NCBI RefSeq assembly: GCF_030929555.1
Contig: NZ_JAVFVT010000013.1
Span: 62,001-126,000, forward strand
Source of the DNA: Paenibacillus sp. LHD-117
GTDB lineage: Bacteria; Bacillota; Bacilli; Paenibacillales; Paenibacillaceae
DNA: 64,000 nt
Direction: 5' to 3'
Part shown: in pieces, positions 18,836 through 29,301 of the stretch
Numbering within the stretch: the stretch's first letter is position 1
Layout of the letters: each line of letters starts with the position of its first letter
The notes under the pieces: generated by a model
What the model was told of the DNA's origin: nothing
The model's input: the letters and a program-made list of their open reading frames with translations, nothing else
The model's database searches: none
Program-made: the position numbers and the translations under genes

Positions 18836-20507
18836 TTCAAAGCAATTATTCGAAACGAGATGTATCCATTCACTGGAGAAGGTGTTCGCGGATGAGCCCT
18901 TGCAGGCGGTTCCATACACCCAAGCAACCGTGCTTCTCAACGAGACGTTCTCATTCCAGGTTGCCTATCAAGCGCACGGTATGCTGAAGAATGTTAAGGC
19001 GCGGGCCATGTCTGAGCTTGGCACTGCAGTAATGATCCGTACGGTCGGGCTAGTACCTTCAGATTTGCCGATATATGCCGATCATGATGAGCATGTGCTG
19101 CGCACTACACCGGGGTTGTATCCTGACCCCTTGTATCCTTTGCACATAGAAGACATCATTTGCTTGCCTAATCAATGGCGCTCTCTATGGGTTACTGTGG
19201 AAGCATATCCAAAGAGACAACCTGGCCGCTATTCCATTGACATTGTGCTAGAGACGGAGGGCGGAGAGATACTGGGAGAAGAGCAGCTCGAGCTCGAGGT
19301 TCTGCCTGCCTCTCTGCCTAAGCAGCAACTGATTCATACGCAGTGGTTCCATACGGATTGTATTGCTACGGCGTACGGTGTAGAGGTGTGGAGCGAGGAG
19401 CATTGGCGCCGAGTGGAGCAATTCGTGACGACGGCAGTCGATCATGGCATTAACATGCTGCTTACGCCGTTATTCACGCCTCCGCTTGATACGAAGATCG
19501 GCGGCGAGCGTCCGACGGTCCAGCTCGTTGATGTAGAGCGAATAGGCGATACGTATCAGTTCGGCTTTGATAAGCTGAAACGCTGGGTAGAGATGGCTCT
19601 TCAGAATGGCATCGAATATATTGAGTTCAGCCATCTATTTACACAGTGGGGCGCCGAGCACTCTCCTAAGATCACAGCTGCCGTCAACGGCCAAACCGAG
19701 AAAATATTTGGCTGGGAGACCGATGCTGCAGGAGATGAATATCGAAGCTTCCTAGCGCAATTTCTGCCGGAGCTTGTCCAATTTATTGAAGAGAACAGTT
19801 TGAAGGAGAAGTGCTATTTCCATATTTCTGACGAACCAATCATGAGAAATATAGAGCCTTTTCGCAAAGCAAGTCAGCTAATAGATCAACATCTGCAAGG
19901 CTTCTCAAGAATCGAAGCGCTGTCGGACTACTCCTACTATGAACAAGGGCTCGTACCGACGCCGATTCCTGCAACGAATCATATTGAGCCGTTCCTTGAG
20001 CATAATGTGCCTGGCTTATGGACGTACTATTGCTGCATGCAATACAAGGGAGTGGCGAATCGCTTCTTCGCCTTCCCGTCCGCACGCAATCGGATCATTG
20101 GCATTCAGCTGTACAAGTTTCAAATTACAGGCTTCCTGCAATGGGGCTATAACTTCTGGTACAGTCAATACTCGATTAAAGCGATTGATCCGTTCCGTGT
20201 TACGGATTGCGGCGGAAGCTTCCCATCCGGCGATGCCTTCCTCGTCTATCCGGGGGCTGATGGACCTATCGAATCGCTGCGGATGGAAGTGTTCTATGAT
20301 GCCCTTCAAGACTTACGCGCATTACAATTGCTAGAGACCCGAATTGGCAGGGAAGCTGTCCTTGAACTGTTGGAGGATGGTCTCGAGCAGCCCATAACAT
20401 TCGATGTGTATCCGAGGGAAGCAACTTGGCTGCTGAATAAACGGGAGCAGATCAACCGCATGATCGAAGAGCATCACCAAGAGCAGGGAGAGCTGACAGC
20501 CCTGTAA
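18828..20507 (+). CDS. DUF4091-domain protein (GH123-like)
   Basis: 559-residue protein with a beta-sandwich N-terminal part (to about 180) and a barrel domain of the DUF4091/GH123 kind. Motifs are FHTDCIATAYGVEVWSEEHW, IEYIEFSHLFTQWGAEHSP, and the hallmark HISDEPIMRN near residue 330, whose Asp-Glu pair is the catalytic pair in GH123 N-acetylgalactosaminidases. GLWTYYCCMQYKGVANRFF follows later. TTG start after GGAGAG with 9 bp spacing; the open frame upstream has no signal. No export signal, so it acts in the cytosol on imported sugar. Substrate unknown; hexosaminide is a guess from family relatives. Confidence 0.75.
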   Translation: MSNSKQLFETRCIHSLEKVFADEPLQAVPYTQATVLLNETFSFQVAYQAHGMLKNVKARAMSELGTAVMIRTVGLVPSDLPIYADHDEHVLRTTPGLYPDPLYPLHIEDIICLPNQWRSLWVTVEAYPKRQPGRYSIDIVLETEGGEILGEEQLELEVLPASLPKQQLIHTQWFHTDCIATAYGVEVWSEEHWRRVEQFVTTAVDHGINMLLTPLFTPPLDTKIGGERPTVQLVDVERIGDTYQFGFDKLKRWVEMALQNGIEYIEFSHLFTQWGAEHSPKITAAVNGQTEKIFGWETDAAGDEYRSFLAQFLPELVQFIEENSLKEKCYFHISDEPIMRNIEPFRKASQLIDQHLQGFSRIEALSDYSYYEQGLVPTPIPATNHIEPFLEHNVPGLWTYYCCMQYKGVANRFFAFPSARNRIIGIQLYKFQITGFLQWGYNFWYSQYSIKAIDPFRVTDCGGSFPSGDAFLVYPGADGPIESLRMEVFYDALQDLRALQLLETRIGREAVLELLEDGLEQPITFDVYPREATWLLNKREQINRMIEEHHQEQGELTAL

Positions 20508-20635
20508 TACCAATAACAGCCTACAGCCCGTCAATCTCCAGTACCACCGTCGATCCATCGAGGAGAGGCGCTCGGTAAAGCTGGAGGAAGTTTGAATTCG
20601 GTATAGATTCGACGAAAAGAAGGAGAATGCGAAAA

Positions 20636-21274
20636 GTGAAAAAGGCATTGATTATTTGGGGAGGCTGGGAAGGCCATCAGCCGAAGGAAGTCGGAGAGAT
20701 TTTGCACGAACTGCTAGTGGATGAGCGTTACGAGGTTGAGATGTCAAATACGCTCGACAGTCTGATTGATGAGGAGAAGCTTAAGGGGCTGGACCTAATC
20801 GTTCCGGTATGGACGATGGGGTCGATTACACGGGAGCAATCGATCGGGCTACTCGCGGCTGTGAAGAGCGGCGTCGGTATCGCAGGCTGCCACGGCGGAA
20901 TGGGTGACGCGTTCCGGATAGATACGGAGTATCAGTTCATGGTGGGAGGGCAATGGGTTGCGCATCCCGGCAATGACGGCGTCCGGTATACCGTCAATCT
21001 CGGTGACCACCCGATCGTTGACGGTATCGGCGACTTCGAGGTAAGCACGGAGAAATATTACATGCATGTCGATCCGGCGATCGAAGTGCTGGCCACGACG
21101 ACCTTTGAGGGGTACGGCCCGAATGGGGCCGATATGCTCATGCCGGTCGCCTGGACGAAGAAATACGGCGATGGCCGCGTGTTTTACTGCTCGCTGGGCC
21201 ATCAGGCCAATATCATAAGCATACCGCAAGTTTCAACGATCATGCGCCGCGGCATGGTTTGGGCATCGAAATAA
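20636..21274 (+). CDS. ThuA-domain protein
   Basis: 212 residues of the ThuA fold (class I glutamine-amidotransferase-like). It reads KKALIIWGGWEGHQPKE at the start, SGVGIAGCHGGMGDAF near 85-100, DHPIVDGI, and WTKKYGDGRVFYCSLGHQ near the end. ThuA proteins accompany sugar oxidoreductases in trehalose and other disaccharide keto-sugar pathways. The gene directly precedes a Gfo/Idh/MocA dehydrogenase here, which supports the same pairing. GTG at 20636 has AGGAG 9 bp upstream; an ATG three codons earlier is too close to that site. Confidence 0.85.
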   Translation: MKKALIIWGGWEGHQPKEVGEILHELLVDERYEVEMSNTLDSLIDEEKLKGLDLIVPVWTMGSITREQSIGLLAAVKSGVGIAGCHGGMGDAFRIDTEYQFMVGGQWVAHPGNDGVRYTVNLGDHPIVDGIGDFEVSTEKYYMHVDPAIEVLATTTFEGYGPNGADMLMPVAWTKKYGDGRVFYCSLGHQANIISIPQVSTIMRRGMVWASK

Positions 21275-21328
21275 AATGAGCAGCCGCTTCAAGGCTTCAT
21301 TCGGAAAAAGATTAGGAGGATTCGAACG

Positions 21329-22444
21329 ATGAGTAACAATAAGGTCAAAGTCGGCATTATCGGATGTGGGATAATTAGTTCCACTTATTTCAAGAACGCT
21401 AGGGATATGTTCGGCAATTACGAAATCGTCGCCTGTGCAGATATCGACGTCGAGCGCGCCAAAAAGAAGGCGGAGGAATACGGCCTCGCGAAAGGCTGTA
21501 GTGTGGAAGAACTGCTGGCTGATCCGGACATTACCATCGTCATCAATTTGACAATCCCGTTCGCCCATGCAGACGTCAGCATTCAGGCGCTAGAAGCGGG
21601 CAAGCACGTATACGTCGAAAAGCCGCTCGCGGTTACGCGCGAAGACGGGGCGAAGATGATCAAATTGGCAAAGGAGCGGGGGCTCCGTATCGGCTGTGCG
21701 CCGGATACATTCCTCGGCGGCGGTATTCAGACGGCCATTAAGCTGGTTCGTGACGGCTGGATCGGCGATCCGATCGGCGCGACCGGATTCATGATGGGCG
21801 CCGGCCACGAATTTTGGCATCCGGCTCCCGAGTTTTATTACCAGCATGGCGGTGGGCCAATGTTCGACATGGGACCGTATTATTTAACAGCGATGGTCGC
21901 ACTGCTCGGTCCGATCGAGCGGGTGACCGGATCTGCACGCATCTCGTATCCGGAGCGGACGATTACGAGTGCGCCCAAATATGGGCAGAAAATCAAGGTC
22001 GAGATACCGACCAATGTAGTCGGCATAATGGAATTCAAAAATGGTGCAATCGGCACGCTCTTCACGAGCTTCGATACGCGCGGGGGTACGACGCTTCCCA
22101 GCATCGAAATTTACGGCAACCTCGGCACGTTGGTCGTTCCCGATCCGAATACGTTTGGCGGTGTCGTCAAGTATCATCGCACCGGACCGAGCGAATGGGC
22201 CGATATCCCGCTTACTCACGGATTTGCGGACAATGCCCGCGGCATTGGCGTTGCCGATATGGCTCAGGCGATCATCGAGAACCGGCCGCATCGCGTGAAT
22301 GGCGAGTTGGCTTACCATGTGTTGGAAGCCATGCACGGCTTCCACGACGCTTCGCGAGATGGCAAGCACTACGTGATGCAAAGCACCTGTGAGACGCCGG
22401 AGCCGCTTCCGTTCGGCACATCCAAGCTGTTTTTTCATGCCTGA
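21329..22444 (+). CDS. Gfo/Idh/MocA-family NAD(P)-dependent sugar oxidoreductase
   Basis: 371 residues. N-terminal Rossmann domain with GIIGCGIISSTYFKNA (about 10-25), followed by the family signature EAGKHVYVEKPLAV near 88-101, whose Lys contacts cofactor and substrate. The C-terminal beta domain includes HGGGPMFDMGPYYLTAMVALLG. It probably oxidises or reduces a sugar or glycoside in partnership with the ThuA protein encoded 54 bp upstream. AGGAGG ribosome site. A 60-bp, internally deleted scrap of a second copy is at 5.94 kb. Confidence 0.88.
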   Translation: MSNNKVKVGIIGCGIISSTYFKNARDMFGNYEIVACADIDVERAKKKAEEYGLAKGCSVEELLADPDITIVINLTIPFAHADVSIQALEAGKHVYVEKPLAVTREDGAKMIKLAKERGLRIGCAPDTFLGGGIQTAIKLVRDGWIGDPIGATGFMMGAGHEFWHPAPEFYYQHGGGPMFDMGPYYLTAMVALLGPIERVTGSARISYPERTITSAPKYGQKIKVEIPTNVVGIMEFKNGAIGTLFTSFDTRGGTTLPSIEIYGNLGTLVVPDPNTFGGVVKYHRTGPSEWADIPLTHGFADNARGIGVADMAQAIIENRPHRVNGELAYHVLEAMHGFHDASRDGKHYVMQSTCETPEPLPFGTSKLFFHA

Positions 22445-22592
22445 TCCGGCAGTCCAGTATCAGTGTTCAAGCGATTCTGTACGACATAAGATCACAAGCA
22501 GTATTCCAGGGAAGTGAGTACTTTTATAACGAATTCGAAGGAAAGTAAATAGTATATAAGTTGAACTAAAGGAATTCATTACCATAGTATCG

Positions 22593-22754
22593 AGGCTGAA
22601 AGCAGATGTCATCAATAATGTGTTTTATCATACCGTTGCAGAAATTCGTCACAATGTTACCGAGATTATGCAGCAAGTTAGCTTAGACATACAAAATATT
22701 ATTGATCGCCTCTGTCTGCGGTTAGAATATGACCAAATACCGGAAAATCTTTAG
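22593..22754 (+). pseudogene. IS630-type transposase, C-terminal scrap
   Basis: An open frame without start reads RLKADVINNVFYHTVAEIRH, then NVTEIMQQVSLD and NIIDRLCLRL before a TAG. This is the characteristic end of IS630/Tc1-like transposases. The catalytic DDE part is missing. It shows that an IS stood at the left border of the duplicated permease block. Confidence 0.7.
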
Positions 22755-22789
22755 ATCAACTTATATAGATAATAGATTTAAAATTGGAA

Positions 22790-22833
22790 AAAGACATCTG
22801 CTACCGAAAGTCGGGAGAGCGGATGTCTTTTTC
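22790..22833 (+). terminator. Terminator upstream of permease copy
   Basis: AAAGACATCtGCT pairs with AGCgGATGTCTTT around a 13-14 base loop, ending in TTTTTCC. Confidence 0.75.
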
Positions 22834-22894
22834 CTGTAATTATAGACAATATTGCTATTCAGATTGCCCTTCGTGCAGATGCTGTTTGCTGCAT

Positions 22895-22965
22895 ATAAAA
22901 GTCCGAATAGTGCCACGGACAATGTCCGGATTCTGATAGAATCCCTTTAGCCGGTATCTTATGAT
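22895..22965 (+). promoter_or_regulatory. GTCCG direct-repeat promoter, copy 4 (before broken permease)
   Basis: GTCCG at 22901 and 22924 (23 bp), TTCTGATAG after the second box, and TATGAT at 22960 (36 bp). It is nearly identical to copy 1 (6050-6120), including the sequence down to the ATG. If it is active, the read-through transcript could serve the intact GH3 gene downstream. Confidence 0.7.
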
Positions 22966-22998
22966 AACTGTATGATTCATCGAAGGGAAGGTACAACT

Positions 22999-23592
22999 AT
23001 GGCACAGACAGTCGGAGTCAGCAACACCCGAACGAATACGACCGCAAAGAAACGAGCAAGATGGTGTAAATATATGCCGCTGACTATCATGGCTTTGCCG
23101 GGGTTATTGTATTTGCTTATCAACAACTACTTGCCCATGTTCGGGATCGTGATCGCGTTCAAGGATATTGACGTTTCCAAAGGAATACTCGGCAGCGATT
23201 GGGTCGGATTCAAAAATTTCGAGTATCTCTTCAAAACGTCGGACGCCTATATCATTACTCGAAATACGATTTTTTATAATGTCGCATGGATCATTCTCCA
23301 TACGGTACTAGCCATTTTTTTCGCTATATTGCTCAATGAAATCAAGAACAAATTTCTCGGTCGCTTTTATCAAAGCGTCATGATACTTCCGGCGCTAGGC
23401 TTGATCGAACGAAATTGGTATTTCGAGAAGCTGTATTGGCCCGTCGAATTCGGCGCTGGCGAGTGCAGCTACCTGTCGACCGAAGTCGTCGGCGGATTTA
23501 CCGGCGTCTATATCGGCATGTACGCGACAGGAAACGGTACGACTTGCCGAGCGCCGGCTTACTTCGATTATTTCGAGTATCGTTCCCTATGA
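22999..23592 (+). pseudogene. Truncated permease fused in frame to the last part of a GH43 gene
   Basis: Residues 1-125 closely match the permease at 6.15 kb. After FYQSVM about 33 codons are missing (two spans), and the match resumes at ILPALGLIERNWYFEKLYWP. From there the frame turns into VEFGAGECSYLSTEVVGGF, then TGVYIGMYATGNGT and PAYFDYFEYR, the characteristic C-terminal end of a GH43 beta-xylosidase. The frame is open throughout with a good ribosome site, so a 197-residue hybrid could be made, but it lacks the EAA loop and cannot transport. The GH43 part is the very segment lacking from the chimera at 13.25 kb. Confidence 0.85.
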
Positions 23593-23628
23593 CGTACAGA
23601 GAACAATCAGATAAGGAGACCGACAACG

Positions 23629-25923
23629 ATGGCGAGAGACATTAAAAATATTCTGAAGCAAATGACGCTGGAAGAAAAGGCGGGGCTCTGCTCCGGGCTC
23701 GATTTCTGGCATACGAAGGGAATCGAGAGACTGGGCATTCCTCCTCTCTTAGTAACGGACGGACCGCACGGACTGCGCAAGCAAATGCCGAAAAAGACCG
23801 ATGACCCCGACCATCTCGGCGTATTCGGGAGCGTTCCAGCTACCTGCTTCCCGTCCGCCGTGGGACTGGCAAGCTCATGGGACCGCGAGCTGATCGGCAA
23901 GGTCGGCGTTGCGCTCGGCGAAGAATGCCAGGCCGAGGATGTCTCGGTACTGCTCGGACCGGGTGCGAATATCAAGCGTTCCCCGCTCTGCGGGCGCAAC
24001 TTCGAATATTTCTCCGAAGATCCTTTCCTGAGCTCGGAGATCGCCGCGGCCCATATCAGCGGCGTACAGAGCCAAGGCGTGGGCACCTCGCTCAAGCACT
24101 TCGCCGCGAACAACCAGGAGTACCGTCGCATGTCAGGCAATTCTGTCGTAGACGAGCGCACGTTGCGAGAAATTTATTTGGCCAGCTTCGAGGGTGCGGT
24201 CAAGAAAGCTCAGCCGTGGACGGTCATGAGCGCCTACAATCAAGTGAACGGCACGTTCGCATCGGAGAATCCTGCCTTGCTTACGGATATTCTGAAAGAC
24301 GAGTGGGGGCATGAGGGCGTCGTCGTCTCGGACTGGGGCGCCGTCAATGAGCGTGTCAGCGGCTTGGAAGCCGGCCTTGAGCTCGAGATGCCATCCAGCC
24401 ACGGAGTCGGCGACCGGAAGATTGTCGAGGCCGTGCAAAGCGGCCGACTGTCCGAGGAGACGCTGGACCGGGCGGTTGAGAGGCTGCTGCGCATCATCTT
24501 CATGACCGTCGACAACAAGAAGGCAGATGCCGCTTACGATGCGGATGCGCATCACCGCTTGGCGCGCGAGGTAGCCCGCGAGTGTATGGTTCTGCTGCGC
24601 AACGAGGACAATCTGCTGCCGCTGCCCAAGTCGGGCCGCATCGCAGTCATCGGCGCACTTGCGGAGGAGTCTCGCTATCAAGGCGGAGGCAGCTCGCATG
24701 TGAATCCGACCAAGCTAGAGAAGATACGCGAAGAGCTGGCGATCGTCGCCGGAGCTGGAGCCTCGATTACGTATGCGCAAGGTTACGATCTTGCGAGCGA
24801 TACGGTAGACGATCAGCTTGTCCGGGAAGCCTTGGACGCTGCCCGCTCTTCCGACGTCGCGATCCTGTTCATCGGACTTCCCGATCGATATGAATCCGAG
24901 GCGTTCGACCGCAAGCACCTGCGCATTCCCGACAATCAGGCGAGGCTCATCGAAGCGATCGCCGAGGTTCAAGGCAATATTGCCGTCGTTCTGAGCAACG
25001 GAGCGCCAATCGAGATGCCGTGGCTGAGTAAAACCAAGGCGGTGTTGGAGGCTTACTTGGGGGGCCAAGCGCTTGGCGGAGCAATCGCGGATATTCTGTT
25101 CGGCGAAGTCAGTCCATCCGGCAAGCTTGCTGAGACGTTCCCCGTCAGAGTCGAGGATAACCCTTCTTATCTGAATTTCCCAGGTGAAGGGGATACAGTC
25201 GAATACCGGGAAGGTTTATTCGTCGGTTACCGGTATTACGACGCGAAGAAAGTCGAGCCGTTGTTCCCGTTCGGCTACGGTCTCAGCTATACAAGCTTCG
25301 CCTATTCGGATCTGCTCGTCGATCAGAAGGAGATAACCGACGAGGATACCGTTCATGTCAGCGTGAAGGTAAGGAATACCGGCGCTCGTCCGGGCAAGGA
25401 AATCGTGCAGCTCTATGTTCGGGATATCGTCAGCACGGTCATTCGGCCGGAGAAGGAGCTGAAGGGCTTCTCCAAAGTCGACCTGCAGCCGGGAGAAGAA
25501 AAAGAGGTTATCTTCGAACTGGACAAACGTTCATTCGCCTTCTACGACGTCAAGCTGAAGGATTGGCGCGTCGAGACCGGGAAGTTCGCCATTCTGATCG
25601 CCCGCTCTTCCGTGGATATCGTCCTGTCTGACATGATTACCGTACAGTCGACAACGGTTTTAGTCCCGACTTACACGCGCAATTCGACCATCGGGGATCT
25701 GATGGCGAATCCGAATGCTTGGTCAGCGGCTAAGGAGATTCTAAAGAATTCCCCTCTTCCGGCTCCCGCAGAAGGAGAAGATGGCGCAATGAATGACTTG
25801 CTGGCCGCATTCGCCAACAATTTGCCATTAAGATCGTTAGTCGGCATGAGCAAGGGCGCTTTTACGGAGGAAGCCTTAGAAGGTTGGTTAGTGAAGCTAA
25901 ACGGTTCGCAAACTGAAAACTAA
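23629..25923 (+). CDS. GH3 beta-glycosidase
   Basis: 764-residue retaining beta-glycosidase, cytosolic (no signal peptide). Barrel domain: [10 protein letters not shown] near 45, [20 protein letters not shown] near 115-133, [19 protein letters not shown], and nucleophile Asp235 in [10 protein letters not shown]. Alpha/beta sandwich: [22 protein letters not shown], and [11 protein letters not shown]. FnIII-like end: [34 protein letters not shown]. It is followed by an unusual 110-residue tail containing [10 protein letters not shown], which is also present in the chimeric pseudogene at 14.1 kb. Good ribosome site (AAGGAG). It probably splits imported oligosaccharides; glucoside versus xyloside is not decidable. 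Confidence 0.9.
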   Translation: MARDIKNILKQMTLEEKAGLCSGLDFWHTKGIERLGIPPLLVTDGPHGLRKQMPKKTDDPDHLGVFGSVPATCFPSAVGLASSWDRELIGKVGVALGEECQAEDVSVLLGPGANIKRSPLCGRNFEYFSEDPFLSSEIAAAHISGVQSQGVGTSLKHFAANNQEYRRMSGNSVVDERTLREIYLASFEGAVKKAQPWTVMSAYNQVNGTFASENPALLTDILKDEWGHEGVVVSDWGAVNERVSGLEAGLELEMPSSHGVGDRKIVEAVQSGRLSEETLDRAVERLLRIIFMTVDNKKADAAYDADAHHRLAREVARECMVLLRNEDNLLPLPKSGRIAVIGALAEESRYQGGGSSHVNPTKLEKIREELAIVAGAGASITYAQGYDLASDTVDDQLVREALDAARSSDVAILFIGLPDRYESEAFDRKHLRIPDNQARLIEAIAEVQGNIAVVLSNGAPIEMPWLSKTKAVLEAYLGGQALGGAIADILFGEVSPSGKLAETFPVRVEDNPSYLNFPGEGDTVEYREGLFVGYRYYDAKKVEPLFPFGYGLSYTSFAYSDLLVDQKEITDEDTVHVSVKVRNTGARPGKEIVQLYVRDIVSTVIRPEKELKGFSKVDLQPGEEKEVIFELDKRSFAFYDVKLKDWRVETGKFAILIARSSVDIVLSDMITVQSTTVLVPTYTRNSTIGDLMANPNAWSAAKEILKNSPLPAPAEGEDGAMNDLLAAFANNLPLRSLVGMSKGAFTEEALEGWLVKLNGSQTEN

Positions 25924-25958
25924 TTCATAATAACGACACAATGATCCTGGAGGCAACG

Positions 25959-27401
25959 ATGATGAAACAGGCATTTAATCCTTATTTACCAAGCTATGAG
26001 TATGTACCAGATGGTGAACCTTACGTTTTTGGAGACCGTGTATATGTGTATGGAAGTCATGATAAGTTTAATGGCAAGCAGTATTGTGAAAAAGACTATG
26101 TATGCTGGTCTGCTCCGACGGATGATTTGAGCAATTGGAAATACGAAGGCGTCATTTACCGCAAAACGCTAGACCCGATGGGACAAGAGGACAAACGGAT
26201 GTTATATGCGCCGGATGTACAGCAAGGACCTGACGGAAGATTCTACTTGTATTATGCATTTGATTTCCTTGGAGTCATGGCGGTTGCTGTCTGTGATTCT
26301 CCTGCAGGTAAGTACGAGTTTTACGGGCATGTTCATTATAAGGATGGTACATTACTTGGGAGTCGAGAAGGGGATGCATTCCAATTTGACCCAGGCGTAC
26401 TCGTAGATGATGATGGCAGAGTATACCTCTACTCCGGATTCTGTCCTGTAAACTTCCCATGGAAGTACTTGGGCTTTCCAGAACAAACGATTAAAGGCGG
26501 TATGGTAATCGAGCTCGAGCAAGATATGATCACGGTAAAGGAAGATCCGAAGGTTATCTTCCCAGACAAGGCTCGTGGTGCAGGGACAGATTTTGAAGGA
26601 CATGAATTTTTTGAGGCATCTTCCATTCGGAAAATAGACGATACGTATTACTTTATTTATTCTTCTTTTAACGGACATGAGCTATGCTATGCAACTTCGA
26701 AGAGTCCGACTGGCGGATTCAAATATGGCGGTACCATCATCTCGAACGGGGATATTTACCTAGGCGGCAGAACGGACGAAGAAGCATTGAATTATACGGG
26801 CAATAATCATGGCAGCATTGTTAAGATCAATGGAAAATGGTATGTGTTCTATCATAGACAGACGAATAAGCATCAGTTTTCGCGTCAGGCATGCGCAGAA
26901 GAAATCACAATTGAAAGCGATGGACGGATCCAGCAGGTCGAAATGACAAGCTGTGGTCTGAATGGCGGGCCTTTACTTGGTAAAGGGGAATACCCTGCGT
27001 ATATTGCATGTAACTTAATGAGTAAAACAGGCGCCTTCTGCTATGAATTCGGACAATCCGTTGACCCGTCACATCCATTCTTTACGCAAGATGGGGAAGA
27101 TAGAGAAGACCTTCCGAATCAGCATATTGCTAATTTAACAGACGGGGCGCTTGCAGGCTTCAAATATTTTGATTTTGAGGAAGTTTCCAGAATTTCAGTC
27201 AAAGTAAGAGGTACAGGAAACGGCAAGCTTCAAGTAAGATCAGCCATTGGCGGCGATTTAATTGCAGAAGTATCTATTTCTCCTTCCAGTGAATGGGGTG
27301 ATTTGCATGCTCCGTTGACATTAGATCGCGGCGTTCATGCCTTATATTTCACCTACAAGGGTGAAGGGGCAATTGATTTGCTCTCATTTACATTGGACTA
27401 A
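25959..27401 (+). CDS. GH43-family glycoside hydrolase with C-terminal carbohydrate-binding-like domain
   Basis: 480 residues. Five-bladed propeller to about 330: YLPSYEYVPDGEPYVFGDRVYVYGSHD at the start, GDAFQFDPGVLVDDDGRVYLYSGF with the pKa-modulating Asp near 140-160, and GHEFFEASSIRKIDDTYYFIYS with the likely general-acid Glu near 220. A C-terminal sandwich (about 360-480, ending in HALYFTYKGEGAIDLLSFTLD) resembles CBM6-like modules. Cytosolic. ATGATG start after TGGAGG. The codons are visibly A/T-richer than in the GH3 gene just upstream, like the GH2 remnant after it, so these two may share a different origin. Likely arabinofuranosidase or xylosidase; this is family-level inference. Confidence 0.85.
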   Translation: MMKQAFNPYLPSYEYVPDGEPYVFGDRVYVYGSHDKFNGKQYCEKDYVCWSAPTDDLSNWKYEGVIYRKTLDPMGQEDKRMLYAPDVQQGPDGRFYLYYAFDFLGVMAVAVCDSPAGKYEFYGHVHYKDGTLLGSREGDAFQFDPGVLVDDDGRVYLYSGFCPVNFPWKYLGFPEQTIKGGMVIELEQDMITVKEDPKVIFPDKARGAGTDFEGHEFFEASSIRKIDDTYYFIYSSFNGHELCYATSKSPTGGFKYGGTIISNGDIYLGGRTDEEALNYTGNNHGSIVKINGKWYVFYHRQTNKHQFSRQACAEEITIESDGRIQQVEMTSCGLNGGPLLGKGEYPAYIACNLMSKTGAFCYEFGQSVDPSHPFFTQDGEDREDLPNQHIANLTDGALAGFKYFDFEEVSRISVKVRGTGNGKLQVRSAIGGDLIAEVSISPSSEWGDLHAPLTLDRGVHALYFTYKGEGAIDLLSFTLD

Positions 27402-27417
27402 GGAGTCGTTTAATCTG

Positions 27418-27608
27418 ATGAAAAAAAGCTTTAACACAGATTGGGATATTAAAATTCAACGATCCGAAATTGGAACAACAGATTTTTCTCGTCAAAATGT
27501 GACTCTTCCTTACGATGCCATGCTTCAACAAGAACGACACGCTCATTTTCAGTCGTGATAAGGCGTTCTATCCTAATGGTGTTTGGGAATACACTAAAAC
27601 ATTTTTTT
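27418..27608 (+). pseudogene. GH2-like glycosidase, N-terminal remnant
   Basis: Starts 17 bp after the GH43 stop with an AGGAG site and reads MKKSFNTDWDIKIQ, then VTLPYDAMLQQERH, the opening of GH2 beta-galactosidase-like enzymes. It hits TGA at 27556-27558. Shifting one frame continues as RDKAFYPNGVWEYTKTFF, also GH2-like, until the inverted repeat of the IS. So there is a frameshift as well as truncation by the IS. Confidence 0.6.
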
Positions 27609-27730
27609 GGGTCTGTAAAATAAATTGTATAAACTCCAAAACCAAGCTATTCTAGTAGAACGATCCCAAAATTCCGTAACCATCACGACTGCGGCGCTCC
27701 CTCAAACCATACTCCGAATCGATCGGAGGG

Positions 27731-27915
27731 CTAACGGAGCGCACCGCCGTTATTCTGCCTATTATGCCTCATTTTAAATTCTAACGGAGCTACGCGCACT
27801 TATTGGACGAATTTCTAGGGAAATGGCCATGTTTGACAGCCAATAGCGGTCTCCAGCTCCGTTAGAATTTATAAACAGCCGATTTGAATCGAATAGCGGC
27901 TGTGGCAGCCGTTAG
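27731..27915. repeat. 185-bp four-arm repeat, copy 1 (inside the IS)
   Basis: Two direct arms CTAACGGAGC-N9-TTATT begin at 27731 and 27781 (50 bp apart). Two inverted arms ending CCGTTAG finish at 27865 and 27915 (50 bp apart), each preceded by AATAGCGG. The same plan and the same total length occur at 38259-38443. Confidence 0.7.
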
Positions 27916-28038
27916 CCATCTCAAACGGTTGCCCATCGAATTGCAGATCATAGACTTCATGGGTAAACATTGGGTAGTAACGGTATTTCTGAATCGAACT
28001 ACTAGTAGTAGACACTGAGAGGTAGGAGAACACAATCT

Positions 28039-29260
28039 ATGTTCACGAAAGAGCAGATCCAGAGCTTCATTAAAGAGAATGACATCAAGACCCGCCGGAG
28101 ACATTCAGAACGCGTTGAAGAAGTTATTCGCTTCTACGGTTCAGGAGTTCATGGAAGCGGAGTTGGATGACCACCTAGGCTACGCCAAGCATGACACGAA
28201 GAACAAACAGACGAGTAACAGTCGAAACGGCAAGATGCCAGCCAAGACGGTCATGACCGAACTTGGGGATATTGAGATCCGTACCCCCCGTGACCGTGAC
28301 GGCGAATTCGAGCCGCAGATCGTCAAGAAGCATCAGAACGACCTCTCTGGCCTAGAGAGTCAGATTATCTCGATGTATGCCAAGGGCATGTCCATACGGG
28401 ATATTCAAGCTCATTATAATCATATTTACGGCGTGGAATTATCCCCAACAACGCTTGTCTCCAACGTAACCGACCGGATCCTGCCTCAAGTCCAGCAGTG
28501 GCAGAATCGGCCTCTTCAGCAGGTCTATGCGGTCGTGTTCATGGACGCTATTCACTATAAGGTGCGGCACGACAATGCGATTGTGAATAAAGCCGCGTAT
28601 ATGGTGATCGGCATCGATCTCGAGGGTCACAAGGACGTCCTCGGCATGTGGGTCAGGGAGAACGAGTCCGCAAAGTTCTGGCTGGGCGTCTTAAACGATC
28701 TCAAGAGCCGTGGCGTCAGGGACATCCTCATCAACTGCGTGGATAACCTAAAGGGCTTCAGCGAATCGATAGCCGCCGTCTATCCCCAAACCGATGTCCA
28801 GAAGTGCATTGTGCATCAGATCCGGGCGTCAATGAAGCACGTCTCCTATAAGGATTTGAAGGCCGTTGCAGCCGCGCTCAAGCCGATTTACAAGGCGGTC
28901 AACGAACAGGCTGCCGCGACCGCTCTGGATGAGTTTGAAGCGGTGTGGGACAAGAAATATCCTCATGCTGTAAGCTCTTGGCGATCCAACTGGACGGAGC
29001 TTACCGCGTTCTTTCAATACTCCGAAGAGCTCCGGAAGATTATCTACACGACGAACGTAATCGAGAGTTATCACCGCCAACTCCGCAAAGTTACAAAGGG
29101 GAAAACGATCTTCCCGAACGATGAGTCACTGCTAAGGATGCTATATCTATCCACAATGGATGTCATGAAGAAATGGACCGGCCGCGTACAGGGCTTGGGA
29201 CAAATTATCCTCCAGCTGTCCATCCACTATGGAGATCGGGTCACCCCCTATATCCACTGA
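28039..29260 (+). pseudogene. IS256-family (mutator-type) transposase with +1 frameshift near the start
   Basis: DDE transposase of the Transposase_mut family. The natural start is ATG 28039 after TAGGAG, reading MFTKEQIQSFIKENDIKT. The family consensus then continues in the next frame as GDIQNALKKLFASTVQEFMEAELDDHLGY. One extra base in the ACCCGCCGGA stretch near 28093-28102 explains this. From 28079 the frame is intact for 393 residues, with VVFMDAIHYKVR (first Asp region), DNLKGFSESIAAVYPQTDVQKCIVHQIR, and YTTNVIESYHRQLRKVTKGK near the end. It could still be made from the ATG at 28079, lacking about 20 N-terminal residues and without a ribosome site. Confidence 0.8.
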
Positions 29261-29301
29261 AACTATTTCAACTGAGTTTACACAAAACTATTGACAGACC
29301 C

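Larger units (their letters stand above)
27609..29301 (+). mobile_element. IS256-family insertion sequence (1,693 bp)
   Basis: Bounded by imperfect inverted repeats starting GGGTCTGT at both ends (left 27609-27636, right 29274-29301, about 21 of 28 bases alike, both containing TTGTnTAAACTC). It encodes a mutator-type transposase. A 430-bp non-coding stretch lies between the left end and the transposase, longer than usual, and holds a 185-bp structured repeat. I see no target duplication: flanks are ATTTTTTT and GGATGGGG. The two sides carry opposite ends of a GH2-like gene, so the middle of that gene was lost, probably by an IS-adjacent deletion. Confidence 0.75.
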